Shown: positions 41,949 to 51,435, counted from the first letter of the stretch. The stretch: DNA of 63,605 nucleotides from Bacillota bacterium (GCA_012521345.1 JAAYMN010000069.1:1-63605); one strand, 5' to 3'. Numbers and translations are program-made. The notes: generated by a model from the letters alone, not told the origin.

Positions 41949-43649
41949 ATGCTGAACCAACACGGGAAATTGCCGCAGGTTGCTTATTTTTGCATGGAAT
42001 ACGGTTTGAGCGCGAAATTGCCTATTTATGCCGGCGGCCTCGGCATTCTGGCCGGTGATTTCCTGAAAGCGGCGGCTGATCTGAACCTGCCTCTGGTAGG
42101 CATTGGCATTCTCTGGCGCCGCGATTATACCGAGCAGTATATTGGCGAAAACGGTTGGCCATATGATACATACCCCGCTTACGATTACGACTTTGTCAAG
42201 GATACGGGCATTACGGTAAAAGTTGAAGTGAAGGGGAAGGAAGTTGCCTGCCGGGTGCGCCTGGTCGATGAATACGGCAATGCACCGCTTTATTTGCTGG
42301 ATACAAACATTCCCGGCAGTGAAGACGGCTGGATTACGGAAAAATTGTACGGCGGGGGAACAGAAGAGCGCATTGCCCAGGAAATAGTGCTTGGTATCGG
42401 CGGTGTCCGCCTGCTGCGGGCACTGAATATTGACGTGGATGTTTATCATTTCAATGAGGGGCATGCCGTGCTGGCCGGGATTGAACTGATCAGGGAAAAA
42501 ATGGCCGCAGGCATGTCCTTTGAAGCCGCATGGCAAGCCACCCGCCGGCAGGTGGTCTTTACCACCCATACACCGGTGGAGGCGGGCAATGAAAAGTATG
42601 ATCACGGCAAGTTACAGGAAATGGGTGCCTACAACGGTCTGAGCTATGAAGAAATGGTTCGCCTGGGCGGCGACCCTTTTAATATGACGGAAGCGGCCCT
42701 GCGCCTGTGTTCCATAGCCAATGCGGTGTCCAACATGCATGGGCATACGGCACGGGCCATGTGGCGGCATGTTACCGGGACAGGCCCCATCATTTCCATC
42801 ACAAACGGCGTGCATGTTCCCACCTGGCAATCACAGGAGATCTACCGCGCTTTTCTCACCGGCGGCGACCTTGTGAAACCGCATTTGAAGGCAAAACAGA
42901 AACTGATCGCTTATGCACGGCAGCATACGGATGCCAATCTTAACATTGATTCACTGCTTGTCGGTTTTGCCAGAAGAGCGGCAGGCTATAAACGCGGCGA
43001 CCTGATCTTCCGCAATGCCGAAGTTATTGACCCGCTTTTGCGGGAAGGAAAACTCCAGCTTGTTTTTTCCGGCAAAGCGCATCCCAATGACCATGAAGGA
43101 AAACGCATTATCCGCGACCTGGTCATGATGGACAGGAAATACAAAGACGCGGTTGTTTTTCTGGAAAATTACAATATGGAAATTGCCAAGCTGCTGGTTC
43201 AGGGGTGTGACGTCTGGCTCAACAACCCCCTGCGTCCGCTGGAAGCCTCCGGCACATCCGGCATGAAAGCCGCCATGAACGGCGTACTCAATTTGAGCGT
43301 TGTGGACGGCTGGGTGGGTGAAGGGCCGCAGCATGGCATTTCAGGCTGGCTGCTGGATGTCCATCACAGCGACCTGGACCCGCAGGTACAAAATATGCAT
43401 GATTTGCAAGCCCTGTATAAAGTCCTTTTTGCCGAAGTAATACCAACCTATTATTATGACAAGGACCGCTGGCAGGAAATGATGCGTGCCAGCATTGATA
43501 TGTCTCACTTCAGGTTCTCTGCCACACGCATGGTCAGGGAATACTATGAAATGATGTACCGGCGGGCAATGGATGAGCAGGATGCGGTAACGGCCCCCTG
43601 GGCGGTACCTTACCGCTCCCGCGGTGAACAGCACCCGTTCAGCTGCTGA
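41949..43649 (+). CDS. glgP: Alpha-glucan phosphorylase, short type (GT35)
   Basis: 566-aa glycogen/maltodextrin phosphorylase that releases glucose 1-phosphate from alpha-1,4-glucans. It belongs to the shorter, distant branch (classic GlgP has ~800 residues). N-terminal VAYFCMEYGLSAKLPIYAGGLGILAGD is diagnostic, as are HFNEGHAVLAGIE and VFTTHTPVEAGNE. The PLP lysine lies in EASGTSGMKAAMNG. ATG 41949 has GGGGTG upstream. No other glycogen genes are adjacent. The end is not followed by a clear terminator. Confidence 0.9.
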   Translation: MLNQHGKLPQVAYFCMEYGLSAKLPIYAGGLGILAGDFLKAAADLNLPLVGIGILWRRDYTEQYIGENGWPYDTYPAYDYDFVKDTGITVKVEVKGKEVACRVRLVDEYGNAPLYLLDTNIPGSEDGWITEKLYGGGTEERIAQEIVLGIGGVRLLRALNIDVDVYHFNEGHAVLAGIELIREKMAAGMSFEAAWQATRRQVVFTTHTPVEAGNEKYDHGKLQEMGAYNGLSYEEMVRLGGDPFNMTEAALRLCSIANAVSNMHGHTARAMWRHVTGTGPIISITNGVHVPTWQSQEIYRAFLTGGDLVKPHLKAKQKLIAYARQHTDANLNIDSLLVGFARRAAGYKRGDLIFRNAEVIDPLLREGKLQLVFSGKAHPNDHEGKRIIRDLVMMDRKYKDAVVFLENYNMEIAKLLVQGCDVWLNNPLRPLEASGTSGMKAAMNGVLNLSVVDGWVGEGPQHGISGWLLDVHHSDLDPQVQNMHDLQALYKVLFAEVIPTYYYDKDRWQEMMRASIDMSHFRFSATRMVREYYEMMYRRAMDEQDAVTAPWAVPYRSRGEQHPFSC

Positions 43650-43765
43650 GTGTGTGATACTTTGACAATACTTTTTGGCTGGATAACAGGAAATTTCTTG
43701 ACATAAAGGCATAAAAAACAAAAAACGAGTAATACTATAAAGAGAACGAAGATAAAGGTGAGAGA

Positions 43766-44401
43766 ATGGACAACGAAATCTACCATGACAGCAGACCAAG
43801 CGAAGCAGAACTTGTTTTTCATTCTACCACAAGCAAAAAAATTTTAAGCGGTGTCCGCGGCCGGGCATCCCGCACCGGGCGTACCGGGCCGGTAAGAACG
43901 CCGGTGGACTTTTTACGCGGCAAGGCAAAAAAAGAATATATGCAAAACAGTGAGGTGAGAGTTTATAATATGTACGAAAATCAGGTGTTGCCGTATGAAG
44001 AGTTTAAAGAGTTGCCAATTGAGAAACAGGTTGTGTTGATGACCAAATGGCGTGAAGAGATTGGTACCAACAATATTATCCGGGACATGAAAGTATCGCG
44101 CAAAAAATTTTACAGTGAAATTTTAAAAAACCTGGGTATTGAAACAAAACCGCGGGGCAGGCGCACAAAAAATAGCGCTGCGGAACCCCAAAACGAGAAC
44201 AAGGTGCCTGACAAGACGAACACCGAGACCGCCGTTGAACTGCTGCCGGTAAAAGAGATGACGCTGCCGAGCTTTTCCCTTGCTATCGGCGGCATATTTG
44301 ACGGACACAGTGCGGCCAACCGCCTGGCCAGGCTGTCAAGGATGCTGGATGCAGAGGCAAAGTATGAGCTGAAAGTTGAAGTGCGGGAATTGAACTGTTA
44401 A
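43766..44401 (+). CDS. Unknown protein, HTH-like central segment
   Basis: 211 aa, no recognised family. Residues ~1-60 are polar and basic (GVRGRASRTGRTGPVRTPVDF). Residues ~75-125 look like a helix-turn-helix: PYEEFKELPIEKQVVLMTKWR, a turn, then VSRKKFYSEILKNLGI. This resembles small phage-type DNA-binding proteins. The C-terminal third is a linker and a possible dimerisation part (FSLAIGGIFDGHSAANRLARLSRML). AT-rich relative to its neighbours. ATG 43766 has GGTGAG close by; ATG 43972 is a weaker alternative. Probably a DNA-binding regulator; possible transferred gene. Confidence 0.6.
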   Translation: MDNEIYHDSRPSEAELVFHSTTSKKILSGVRGRASRTGRTGPVRTPVDFLRGKAKKEYMQNSEVRVYNMYENQVLPYEEFKELPIEKQVVLMTKWREEIGTNNIIRDMKVSRKKFYSEILKNLGIETKPRGRRTKNSAAEPQNENKVPDKTNTETAVELLPVKEMTLPSFSLAIGGIFDGHSAANRLARLSRMLDAEAKYELKVEVRELNC

Positions 44402-44412
44402 TGCTAAAGGAT

Positions 44413-44455
44413 AGCAAAAGGTGCAGGCAGTTGCCTGCGCCTTTTGCTTCTTTAG
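44413..44455. terminator. Long terminator hairpin between converging genes
   Basis: About 16 bp stem (44413-44428 with 44433-44448) containing one G-T pair; followed rightward by TCTTTA. Confidence 0.75.
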
Positions 44456-45258
44456 ACTTTGGTAATATTGCGCCCGTAAAAAATCTCCAGCATTTCTTTT
44501 TTCAAACGCTGTTTGATACGGCGCCTTTCCCCGGGCGACAGGTCTTTTTTGGAAATACCAAAAAGATAATTGTCCAAGTCGAACTCTTTTATCATCATTT
44601 TAGTGTGAAAGATATTCTCCTGATAAACATTTACATCAATAGCCTGGTATTTTTCCTTTGTTTTGCCGGGGATGTAGTTTTGAATGGAATTGATTTTGTG
44701 GTCGATAAAATATTTTTTCCCGCTGACATCACGGGTAAAACCGCGGACACGGTAATCAATGGTCATGATATCGGATTCAAAGCTGTGAATCAGGTAATTC
44801 AGCGCTTTCAGCGGCGAAATATGCCCGCAGGTGGAAACATCTATGTCGGCACGGAAGGTGCTGATACCGTCGTCCGGGTGGCTCTCCGGGTAGGTGTGAA
44901 CAGTAATGTGGCTTTTGTCAAGATGGGCGAGGATTGTCTCGGGCAGGGGGCCTGGTGATTCATGCTCGCCGTTTTCGGCATATTCCGGCCCTTCGGCGAT
45001 GAGAATGGCAACGCTTGCACCCTGAGGATAGTAGTCCTGCTTGGCAATGTTTAAAATGTTGGCGCCAATGATTTTGGCCACATTGGTCAGAATCGCTGTC
45101 AGCCTGTCCGCATTGTATTGCTCGTCGATATATTCAATATAACCCTGTCTGTCTGCCGGTGTTTTGGCATAACAAATATCATACATGTTGAAGCTTAAAG
45201 ATTTTGTCAGGTTGTTGAAACCATAAAGCTTCAGTTTTTTAAATGCCTTTATTTCCAT
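44452..45258 (-). CDS. speD: S-adenosylmethionine decarboxylase proenzyme, E. coli type
   Basis: 268-aa pyruvoyl enzyme that makes decarboxylated SAM for spermidine or related aminopropyl transfer. Closely follows the E. coli SpeD pattern: [45 protein letters not shown], the self-cleavage/pyruvoyl site before S116 in [40 protein letters not shown] and the [14 protein letters not shown] block. ATG 45258 has GGGA seven bases upstream; GTG 45264 is the alternative. The partner speE is absent. This large class is unusual compared with the ~125-aa type of Bacillus. Confidence 0.93.
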   Translation of the reverse strand: MEIKAFKKLKLYGFNNLTKSLSFNMYDICYAKTPADRQGYIEYIDEQYNADRLTAILTNVAKIIGANILNIAKQDYYPQGASVAILIAEGPEYAENGEHESPGPLPETILAHLDKSHITVHTYPESHPDDGISTFRADIDVSTCGHISPLKALNYLIHSFESDIMTIDYRVRGFTRDVSGKKYFIDHKINSIQNYIPGKTKEKYQAIDVNVYQENIFHTKMMIKEFDLDNYLFGISKKDLSPGERRRIKQRLKKEMLEIFYGRNITKV

Positions 45259-45464
45259 GCTCACATCCCAGCTTTTTTAATTATTTGGCATGAACAGATC
45301 CCTGTTTGAATACGTTTTGCCCCAACCGGTGCCCTGCACGCTGTTTTGTCTAATACTAACTATAGCAGAAGAGAAAGAGAAAAAAAAGAAAAAGGTCAAC
45401 TGCTGATAAAAATGGACCGGCGGGGAATAGTAAAATTACTGCTTGCTTTCCGGAGGCAAATGAC

Positions 45465-45914
45465 ATGGAGAAGGCAGAAATAATAAAAAAACTGAACTGG
45501 TTTTACCTGCTTGAAATCAACCAAGTCCATCTTTACAGAATGCAGAGCCGCCAGGTCGATGACTTTTACCTGCAGAAAACACTTGAACGGGTGGCGGAAA
45601 TAGAGCAGGGGCACGTAGAAAACATACGTGCCAAGATTGTTGAACTGGGAGGTATTCCCGGCATGTTCGGCGAAATTGCCGGCCCTTTTTCCGGATCTGT
45701 TGCCGGACTGGCCACCGGTGCCGCCGGAACCGTGGCGCTGCTGAAGGCAAATATCCAGCTGGAAGAAAAAGCGATGAAAGATTACAGGGATTTTATACTG
45801 CAAGCGGGAAAAGACAGCGATCTTTTCAACCTTTTGTGGAGCAATCTGATTGATGAAGATCTGCATACGGCATGGTTCAGCAACAAGGTGCAGGAACTGG
45901 AAAAAAGGCAGTAG
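45465..45914 (+). CDS. Ferritin-like four-helix protein
   Basis: 149-aa protein with carboxylate and histidine motifs of a di-iron ferritin-like fold: an acidic residue in YLLEINQVHLYR (helix 1), EIEQGHVENIR (E-x-x-H, helix 2), IQLEEKAMKDYRDF (helix 3) and IDEDLHTAWF (helix 4). It resembles Coq7/bacterioferritin-like small proteins. The central linker is unusually glycine-rich (GEIAGPFSGSVAGLATGAAGT), which may insert into a membrane. ATG 45465 follows CCGGAGG. Likely oxidative-stress or oxygen-reactive role. Confidence 0.65.
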   Translation: MEKAEIIKKLNWFYLLEINQVHLYRMQSRQVDDFYLQKTLERVAEIEQGHVENIRAKIVELGGIPGMFGEIAGPFSGSVAGLATGAAGTVALLKANIQLEEKAMKDYRDFILQAGKDSDLFNLLWSNLIDEDLHTAWFSNKVQELEKRQ

Positions 45915-45938
45915 AAAACCGCCCATGGCGGTTTTAAA
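45915..45938. terminator. Bidirectional terminator
   Basis: Stem AAAACCGCC/GGCGGTTTT (45915-45923, 45927-45935) with loop CAT. Serves the ferritin-like gene (+) and overlaps the end of the subtilase gene (-). Confidence 0.75.
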
Positions 45939-47232
45939 TTTGGTCCAGATATTGCAGTGCCCGGGCGGCATTGATCATGCCCCCGCCCTGATCATTTTCC
46001 TTGTATCCGGCAAGCGGAGTGGCAGTGTCACGCAGCAGCTCCTTGACCTGCTGCGGCGTGAGCGCATTTTTTTTCTGCAAAAGCAATGCCGCCACACCTG
46101 CACATAAAGGCGTGGCCATGGAAGTTCCGGAGAGCTTGAAATAGTCTTTGCCAACACGGAAATTTTTTTGGTTTTTATCCAAGAAGGAGGCCGGGGAACG
46201 CAGGGAGGTAATATCCACACCGGGTGCCACCACATCGGGTTTAACTACTCCTCCAGGTGCAGGGCCGCGGCTGGAAAAAGCGGCGATCCCGGCTTCGTTT
46301 TTACCCGTATTTTCTGCTGCAGCACCTACCGTCAGAAGACAGGGGTGGATGCCCGGAGAATTAATGGTGCCGGGTTCAGGACCGCTGTTGCCTGCAGCTG
46401 CACAGACCAGGATACCTGCTTCCCAAGCCTTTTCCGCCGCCAGGCACACCGGGTCGTCATCATAAGGAAGCTGTGCCGCTGTGCCCAGCGAAAGGTTGAT
46501 AATCCTAATCCGGTACCGCTCTTTATACTGCAGGCACCACTGGATCCCCTCTATTACCGTGGAAAGAGAGCCCGAACCTGTTTTATTCAGCACTTTAATG
46601 CCGACAATGTTGGCTTCAGGTGCCGGCGCCCTGTAAAGTCCGCCCGAAGCCAAGCCGTTGCCTGCTGCACAGCCTGCCACATGCGTGCCGTGGCCGTTGT
46701 CATCATACGGCTTTTTCCTGTTATTGACGGGATCCCAAAAAGCTATGATCCTGTCCTGCAAGTCCGGGTGATTGTAAACCCCCGTATCAAGGACGGCAAT
46801 CGTAACGCCTTTGCCCGTGGCATCAAGCTGCCACCAGTCATTTCCTCCCAGAACGGCAGGGGTTGCCGTATCCAGCACGGCATGGACTTCTTCATCAAAC
46901 CAGATCCGGACCACATTTTTGTTTTCCGCCAAAGCGCGCAAGAGATGCATGTTGGCCTTGGTGGAGAAAGCAGAGAGCAGGGGGAGGTTCCGGCGGATTT
47001 TGCAGCCGGCAACATTTCTCACTTCCCGGGCGGTGAAGGTGGTTAAAGCCCTGGGATCCAGGCGGACAATAACCGGAAAAGTGCGCCAGCGGTGCATGAT
47101 GCCTAAATACAGCTTATTGATAAAGCGGGGTGCATGGCGTACGGGTCGGTAACTGGCCAGAATGCGCTTGCGCAGCGACGGTGACAGTTTGTGGCTGTTT
47201 TCCCGGACCCATTGCGCGTCAGAAAGCGGCAA
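45934..47232 (-). CDS. Subtilisin-family serine protease (S8), no signal peptide
   Basis: 432-aa subtilase with the complete triad D149 (VLDTGVYNHPDL), H181 (NGHGTHVAG) and S371 (LSGTSMATP), plus the oxyanion asparagine region AAAGNSGPEPG. A pro-domain-like N-terminus (about 1-110) lacks a signal peptide, so it is probably an intracellular or unusually exported protease of the AprX type. It starts with TTG 47232, with GGAGGG seven bases upstream. Single gene; role could be protein turnover during sporulation (inference). Confidence 0.88.
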   Translation of the reverse strand: MPLSDAQWVRENSHKLSPSLRKRILASYRPVRHAPRFINKLYLGIMHRWRTFPVIVRLDPRALTTFTAREVRNVAGCKIRRNLPLLSAFSTKANMHLLRALAENKNVVRIWFDEEVHAVLDTATPAVLGGNDWWQLDATGKGVTIAVLDTGVYNHPDLQDRIIAFWDPVNNRKKPYDDNGHGTHVAGCAAGNGLASGGLYRAPAPEANIVGIKVLNKTGSGSLSTVIEGIQWCLQYKERYRIRIINLSLGTAAQLPYDDDPVCLAAEKAWEAGILVCAAAGNSGPEPGTINSPGIHPCLLTVGAAAENTGKNEAGIAAFSSRGPAPGGVVKPDVVAPGVDITSLRSPASFLDKNQKNFRVGKDYFKLSGTSMATPLCAGVAALLLQKKNALTPQQVKELLRDTATPLAGYKENDQGGGMINAARALQYLDQI

Positions 47233-47496
47233 AGCAATCCCTCCAGTGTTTTGTTACCTCAGCATATGAAGGAGGGAGGCAATCTGCGCCGGCCGGACAG
47301 GAAAAAGCACAGGGAAAAAAATGCAACAAAAAAAGAGAGCAGGCAGGAAAATACCTGTTCTGAAGCGAATAATACTAAATGTGAATTCGGTAACTTGTCT
47401 TACAGGTTGCCCGCTTTATTATATCATCAGGCTCCGGCATAATAAATGCAGATGCATAAAAACTAACGGTTTCAGAAATAAAAGGAGGAGAGTTCC

Positions 47497-47766
47497 TTGA
47501 AAATGGCTCAAATTGAGACATTTTACAATGTTGTACAGACCGGCAGCATCTCCCAGGCCGCCCGCAAGGGACACCTTACACAACCGGCTGTCAGCATGCA
47601 GGTGCGGGATCTGGAGGAGCAGCTGAAAATCAGGCTTCTGGAAAGAAGCAACAGGGGTGTTAAACCTACACCGGCCGGTCTTGTTGTCTACAAGTATTGC
47701 AAGAAAATTCTGCACTTAAAAAACGACATGAAGCAGGAACTGGACAAATTGCAGATGCAAATGTAA
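47497..47766 (+). CDS. Stand-alone LysR-type helix-turn-helix protein
   Basis: 89-aa protein that is only the DNA-binding domain of a LysR regulator: MAQIETFYNVVQTGSISQAARKG, LTQPAVSMQVRDLEEQLKIRLLERSNRG and a short dimerisation helix. The effector-binding domain is missing and I found no remnant downstream (47767-48051), so this may be a real one-domain regulator rather than a pseudogene. ModE, the Mo/W regulator, has a LysR-like HTH. Here it directly precedes an AOR gene. Start is TTG 47497 (GGAGGAG upstream); ATG 47503 also possible. Confidence 0.75.
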   Translation: MKMAQIETFYNVVQTGSISQAARKGHLTQPAVSMQVRDLEEQLKIRLLERSNRGVKPTPAGLVVYKYCKKILHLKNDMKQELDKLQMQM

Positions 47767-47808
47767 GTAAACTGAAAAAACCTGCAACATCAAACGTAAT
47801 TTCTTTAG

Positions 47809-47830
47809 AAGAGCCTTTACAGGCTTTTTT
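47809..47830 (+). terminator. Terminator after the HTH gene
   Basis: Stem AGCCT/AGGCT (47812-47816, 47821-47825) with TTAC loop and T-run. Short stem. The rest of 47831-48051 shows no gene. Confidence 0.6.
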
Positions 47831-48051
47831 ATTTGTCTTTAAAAGCTTTATACGGCCCGCAGGGGAGAAGAATTGTGTACGGACCAAGAAGGCAACAGGA
47901 ACTGCAGAAAGCATTGTCAACGGAGCAGGTGCTCTGTTTTTTTTAACGTTTTGGCAGGGGTCCGCAGCCAACTAATGCTTTGAAGGAAAGGGGCAAGTTG
48001 CGTCGAATCAGTTTGACTGACAACTGTTTTACAATCAGAGGGGGAGTGCTT

Positions 48052-49905
48052 ATGCATGGTTATGCCGGGAAAATGCTGTTTGTTGATCTGACTCATGGCA
48101 TCTTGACGGAAAAGCCTTTGCCCGAAAAACTGGCGCGTCTTTTCCTTGGCGGCTACGGTATTGGTGCCAGAATCCTGTATGATATGATGCCACCCGGTGC
48201 CGACCCGCTGGGACCGGAAAGTGTGCTCGGGTTTGTCACCGGACCCTGTACGGGCACAAAGGCTTTTTTTGGCTCCCGCTACACACTGGTGCACAAATCC
48301 CCTGTCACCGGTGGTTGGAACGACGCCAACTCAGGTGGATATTTCGGCCCGGAAATAAAAAAGGCCGGATATGATGCCGTTTTTGTTTCCGGCATGGCGG
48401 CAAAACCCGTCTACCTTCTGATTCGGGACGGCAGGGCGGAAATAAGGGATGCCTCCCACCTCTGGGGCAAAGATACTAAAGAGACCTGGAGATTGCTTCA
48501 GGAGGAACTAAAGCAACCAAAACTGCGTGTCGTGGCCATTGGTCCTGCCGGAGAGAAAATGTCCCTTCTTTCCTGTCCCATCAATGACGGCCACAGGGCA
48601 CCGGGCCGCGGCGGCGGCGGTGCAGTGATGGGAGCAAAAATGCTTAAAGCAGTCGCTGTTTACGGCACAGGCGAAATTACCGTGGCCGATCCGCAGAAAG
48701 TAACGGAAATAAACAAAAAGATTGCCGCAAACCTGAAAAAGAACCCCGGTGCCCATGCTTTCGGACAGATGGGTACAGGCGGCGGAACGGGCGCGTCTGC
48801 CCTAAGCGGCGATACGCCGGTGAAAAACTGGGCTGGCGTAGGTATCCGTGATATCGGTCCGGAAAAAGCAGAACTGCTTGGTTCAGCCAATCTGGACAAA
48901 TATAAATTAAAAAAATACGCCTGCTACAACTGCCCGTTGGGTTGCGGTGCCGAATATAAAGTTACCGACGGACGCTGGCCCCTTGAGCAGACGGAGCGTC
49001 CGGAATATGAAACAGCCGGCGCGTTCGGTGCCTTGCTGCTGAATACGGAAGAAGATGTTGTGCTTAAATGCAATGACATTTGCAACCGCTATGGGCTGGA
49101 TACAATATCTACGGGCGGAACGATCGCCTGGGCCATGGAGTGCTATGAAAACGGTGTGCTGACACGGGAGGAGCTGGACGGCATTGACCTGACCTGGGGC
49201 AACGGCGAGGCTATTGCTGCCCTGACGCAAAAAATTGCAGACCAGGAAGGCTGCGGGGCCGTTCTTGCTCATGGTTCCGCCTATGCAGCCCAAAAATGGG
49301 GCAAAGGCAGCGAATACCTGCAAGTTGCCAGCGGTATTGAACTGCCCATGCATGATCCCAGGCTGGGACCAGGCCTTGCCCGCACCTACCAATATGACCC
49401 TACACCCGGCAGGCACGTTAAAGGCGGAATTGGCCTGCCGCAGGTGTTCGGCGCTTTTCCCGACAAGTATGATTTCAGCAACACCGGGGAAATGGATGTA
49501 GCGGCCACAGCAGCCCAGGAAGTCGAGAATTGTGCCGGCCTCTGCACTTTTATGATCCAGTCCGGAATTCCGGATGCCAAGGAACAGTATTTGGCAGCTG
49601 TTACGGGATGGACTTTTACCAGGGAAGACAGCTACGAAACCGGCCTGCGCATCCTGAACATGCGCCATGCCTTTAACCTGCGGGAGGGTTTGAAGCCTGC
49701 CGACTTCACCCTTTCCCCCCGTGCGGCCGGCAAGCCTCCGCTGGCAGAAGGCCCCCTTGCAGGCGTGGAAATTGATACGGAGCAACTGGCCAAAAACTTT
49801 TTCCTGAAAGTCGAATGGGATCTGGCGACCGGCAAACCGTCCCCGGAGTCGCTGCAGCGCCTGGGCGGGCTTGATGATGTAATTAAAGACCTTTACAGTG
49901 TTTAA
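48052..49905 (+). CDS. aor: Aldehyde:ferredoxin oxidoreductase (tungsten-type)
   Basis: 617-aa tungsten-pyranopterin enzyme that oxidises aldehydes to acids with ferredoxin, or reduces acids in reverse. Starts MHGYAGKMLFVDLTHG (AOR N-terminal domain). The [4Fe-4S] cysteines C291, C294, C298 (CYNCPLGC) and C494 (in ENCAGLC) match the spacing of the Pyrococcus furiosus enzyme. Pterin-binding blocks GSRYTLVHKSPVTGGW and GSGVMGAKM-like GGGGAVMGAKML are present. ATG 48052 has GGGGGAG upstream; an earlier start at 47980 is unlikely. Heads the cluster that includes MoaD. Confidence 0.93.
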   Translation: MHGYAGKMLFVDLTHGILTEKPLPEKLARLFLGGYGIGARILYDMMPPGADPLGPESVLGFVTGPCTGTKAFFGSRYTLVHKSPVTGGWNDANSGGYFGPEIKKAGYDAVFVSGMAAKPVYLLIRDGRAEIRDASHLWGKDTKETWRLLQEELKQPKLRVVAIGPAGEKMSLLSCPINDGHRAPGRGGGGAVMGAKMLKAVAVYGTGEITVADPQKVTEINKKIAANLKKNPGAHAFGQMGTGGGTGASALSGDTPVKNWAGVGIRDIGPEKAELLGSANLDKYKLKKYACYNCPLGCGAEYKVTDGRWPLEQTERPEYETAGAFGALLLNTEEDVVLKCNDICNRYGLDTISTGGTIAWAMECYENGVLTREELDGIDLTWGNGEAIAALTQKIADQEGCGAVLAHGSAYAAQKWGKGSEYLQVASGIELPMHDPRLGPGLARTYQYDPTPGRHVKGGIGLPQVFGAFPDKYDFSNTGEMDVAATAAQEVENCAGLCTFMIQSGIPDAKEQYLAAVTGWTFTREDSYETGLRILNMRHAFNLREGLKPADFTLSPRAAGKPPLAEGPLAGVEIDTEQLAKNFFLKVEWDLATGKPSPESLQRLGGLDDVIKDLYSV

Positions 49906-49914
49906 AACAGGGAC

Positions 49915-49944
49915 AGCTGCCGGCTGTGCGGACCGGCAGCTTTT
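49915..49944 (+). terminator. Hairpin between aor and moaD, possible attenuator
   Basis: Stem AGCTGCCGG/CCGGCAGCT (49915-49923, 49933-49941) followed by a short TTT run. Partial termination here would lower moaD and later genes relative to aor. Confidence 0.5.
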
Positions 49945-49983
49945 CCCGGCCGCCCGCCGGCGGCGAGAAAGGGGTACGGCAGA

Positions 49984-50232
49984 GTGAAAGTAACACTCAA
50001 AGCTTTTGGCCTTGCTTCTTTTTATCTGCGCGAAAAGCTGGAGAGCATTGAACTGCCCGCAGGAGCGACAATTGCCGACTTGCTGGAAGCAGTAACAATA
50101 AAAGACACGGACAGGGATCTGTCCTTGTTGTCGGCTGCCAAATTCTTTGTTAACGGGAAAAGTGCCGGCCGGGATACCGTTTTGCATGACGGGGATGAGA
50201 TTATTTTCCTTTTGCATCTGGCCGGCGGGTAG
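49984..50232 (+). CDS. moaD: MoaD/ThiS-like sulfur carrier protein
   Basis: 82-aa ubiquitin-fold sulfur carrier ending in Gly-Gly (HLAGG). Usual features: an internal VNGKSAGRDTVLHDGDEIIFL block before the terminal GG. The C-terminal thiocarboxylate would donate sulfur to molybdopterin precursors. Placement straight after aor suggests a dedicated carrier for the tungsten pterin, though ThiS-like activity is possible. GTG 49984, weak ribosome binding site AAAGGGG. Confidence 0.85.
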   Translation: MKVTLKAFGLASFYLREKLESIELPAGATIADLLEAVTIKDTDRDLSLLSAAKFFVNGKSAGRDTVLHDGDEIIFLLHLAGG

Positions 50233-50256
50233 ACGCAAGCAAAACGGGAGGAACAC

Positions 50257-51435
50257 ATGGACTACGATTTTGATGCCGTGATTGACCGGAACAAGACCAA
50301 CAGTATCAAATGGGAATTTATGCATCTTTTTGTACCGGAGGCACCCGCGGGCACGCTGCCGCTTTGGGTTGCGGACATGGATTTCCCATGTGCGGAACCT
50401 ATACTTGCTGCACTGCATGACAGGGTTGATAAAAAAATCTTCGGCTACAGTTCACCTGAAACGGGAGAGTATTACAGGGCAGTCTGTTCCTGGTACCAGC
50501 ACCGCTTCAACTGGTATGTCAATTCAGATGATATTGTTTTCAGCCCAGGCGTGGTGCCGGCCCTCGGCTACCTGCTGGAAATTTTGACTGAACCGGGGGA
50601 TGGTGTTATTATCCAGCCTCCTGTGTACCATCCTTTCAGCGGCAAAATAACCGCCTACGGCAGGACAATAGTCAACAATCCGCTGCTTTACCGTGACGGC
50701 TGCTACAGTATCGATTTTGCCGACCTGGCCCAAAAAGCGCGTGACCTAAGGAATAAAGTGCTGCTCTTTTGCAGCCCCCATAATCCCGTGGGCCGCGTCT
50801 GGCGCAGGGAGGAACTGCTGCAGCTTGGCGAAATCTGCCTAGAAAACGGGCTTTACATCATTTCGGATGAAATACATTATGATTTGGTGCGCCGGGGAAT
50901 AACCCACACACCGCTGGCTACTCTTTTCCCGGAGGCAAAACACCGTATTATCACAGCCACCGCCCCCAGCAAGACTTTTAATCTTGCCGGACTGCAGCTT
51001 TCCCATATTATCATTCATGACCGGGAACTGCGGTCGCGCTGGCTGCGCTATGTGCGAGATATTATCAGCTACAGCGGTCCGAATCCCCTTTCGCTGGCAG
51101 CCGTCCAGGCTGCCTACACTTACGGTGAGGAATGGCTGGAAGCGGTGCTAGCTTATCTTGATGACAACGTTGCACATCTGCGTAACTTTCTCGGACGTTA
51201 CCTGCCGGACGTCATCCTGCCGCCGCCTGAAGGCACCTATCTGGCATGGCTTGATTTTCGCGCCTACAACCTGCCGCAGGAAGAATTGTTTGCCAGAATG
51301 GTTAAGGCCGGGGTCCTTTTGGAAAACGGCGTCAAATACGGCAAAGAAGGGGAAGGTTTCCTGCGCCTGAATTTTGCCTGTCCCCGCATTATCCTGGCCC
51401 AGGCTGTGGAGAGAATGGCTGGCGCCCTGGCCTAA
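50257..51435 (+). CDS. PLP-dependent aminotransferase/cystathionine beta-lyase, MalY/PatB type
   Basis: 392-aa fold-type I PLP enzyme. The MalY/PatB signature is clear: DRNKTNSIKWE at the start, LPLWVADMDFP, FGYSSPE, FSPGVVPALGYLLEI, FCSPHNPVGRVW, ISDEIHYDLV and the PLP lysine in PSKTFNLAGLQ. Members act as cystathionine beta-lyases or C-S lyases and could release sulfide or mobilise sulfur for the nearby MoaD-like carrier (inference). ATG 50257 follows GGGAGG. Confidence 0.88.
   Translation: MDYDFDAVIDRNKTNSIKWEFMHLFVPEAPAGTLPLWVADMDFPCAEPILAALHDRVDKKIFGYSSPETGEYYRAVCSWYQHRFNWYVNSDDIVFSPGVVPALGYLLEILTEPGDGVIIQPPVYHPFSGKITAYGRTIVNNPLLYRDGCYSIDFADLAQKARDLRNKVLLFCSPHNPVGRVWRREELLQLGEICLENGLYIISDEIHYDLVRRGITHTPLATLFPEAKHRIITATAPSKTFNLAGLQLSHIIIHDRELRSRWLRYVRDIISYSGPNPLSLAAVQAAYTYGEEWLEAVLAYLDDNVAHLRNFLGRYLPDVILPPPEGTYLAWLDFRAYNLPQEELFARMVKAGVLLENGVKYGKEGEGFLRLNFACPRIILAQAVERMAGALA

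Noticed and set aside
46168-47046. 292-codon plus-strand frame opposite the subtilase gene
   Set aside because: Antisense to the clear catalytic triad of the subtilase; no protein features.
47767-48051. Lost effector domain of the LysR-type gene, or a Moco riboswitch before aor
   Set aside because: No LysR effector-domain remnant in any frame and no recognisable Moco aptamer; the region holds only a short terminator and spacer.
48907-50418. 503-codon antisense open frame across aor, moaD and the MalY-like gene
   Set aside because: Spans three well-supported genes on the other strand and lacks any family motif or start site.
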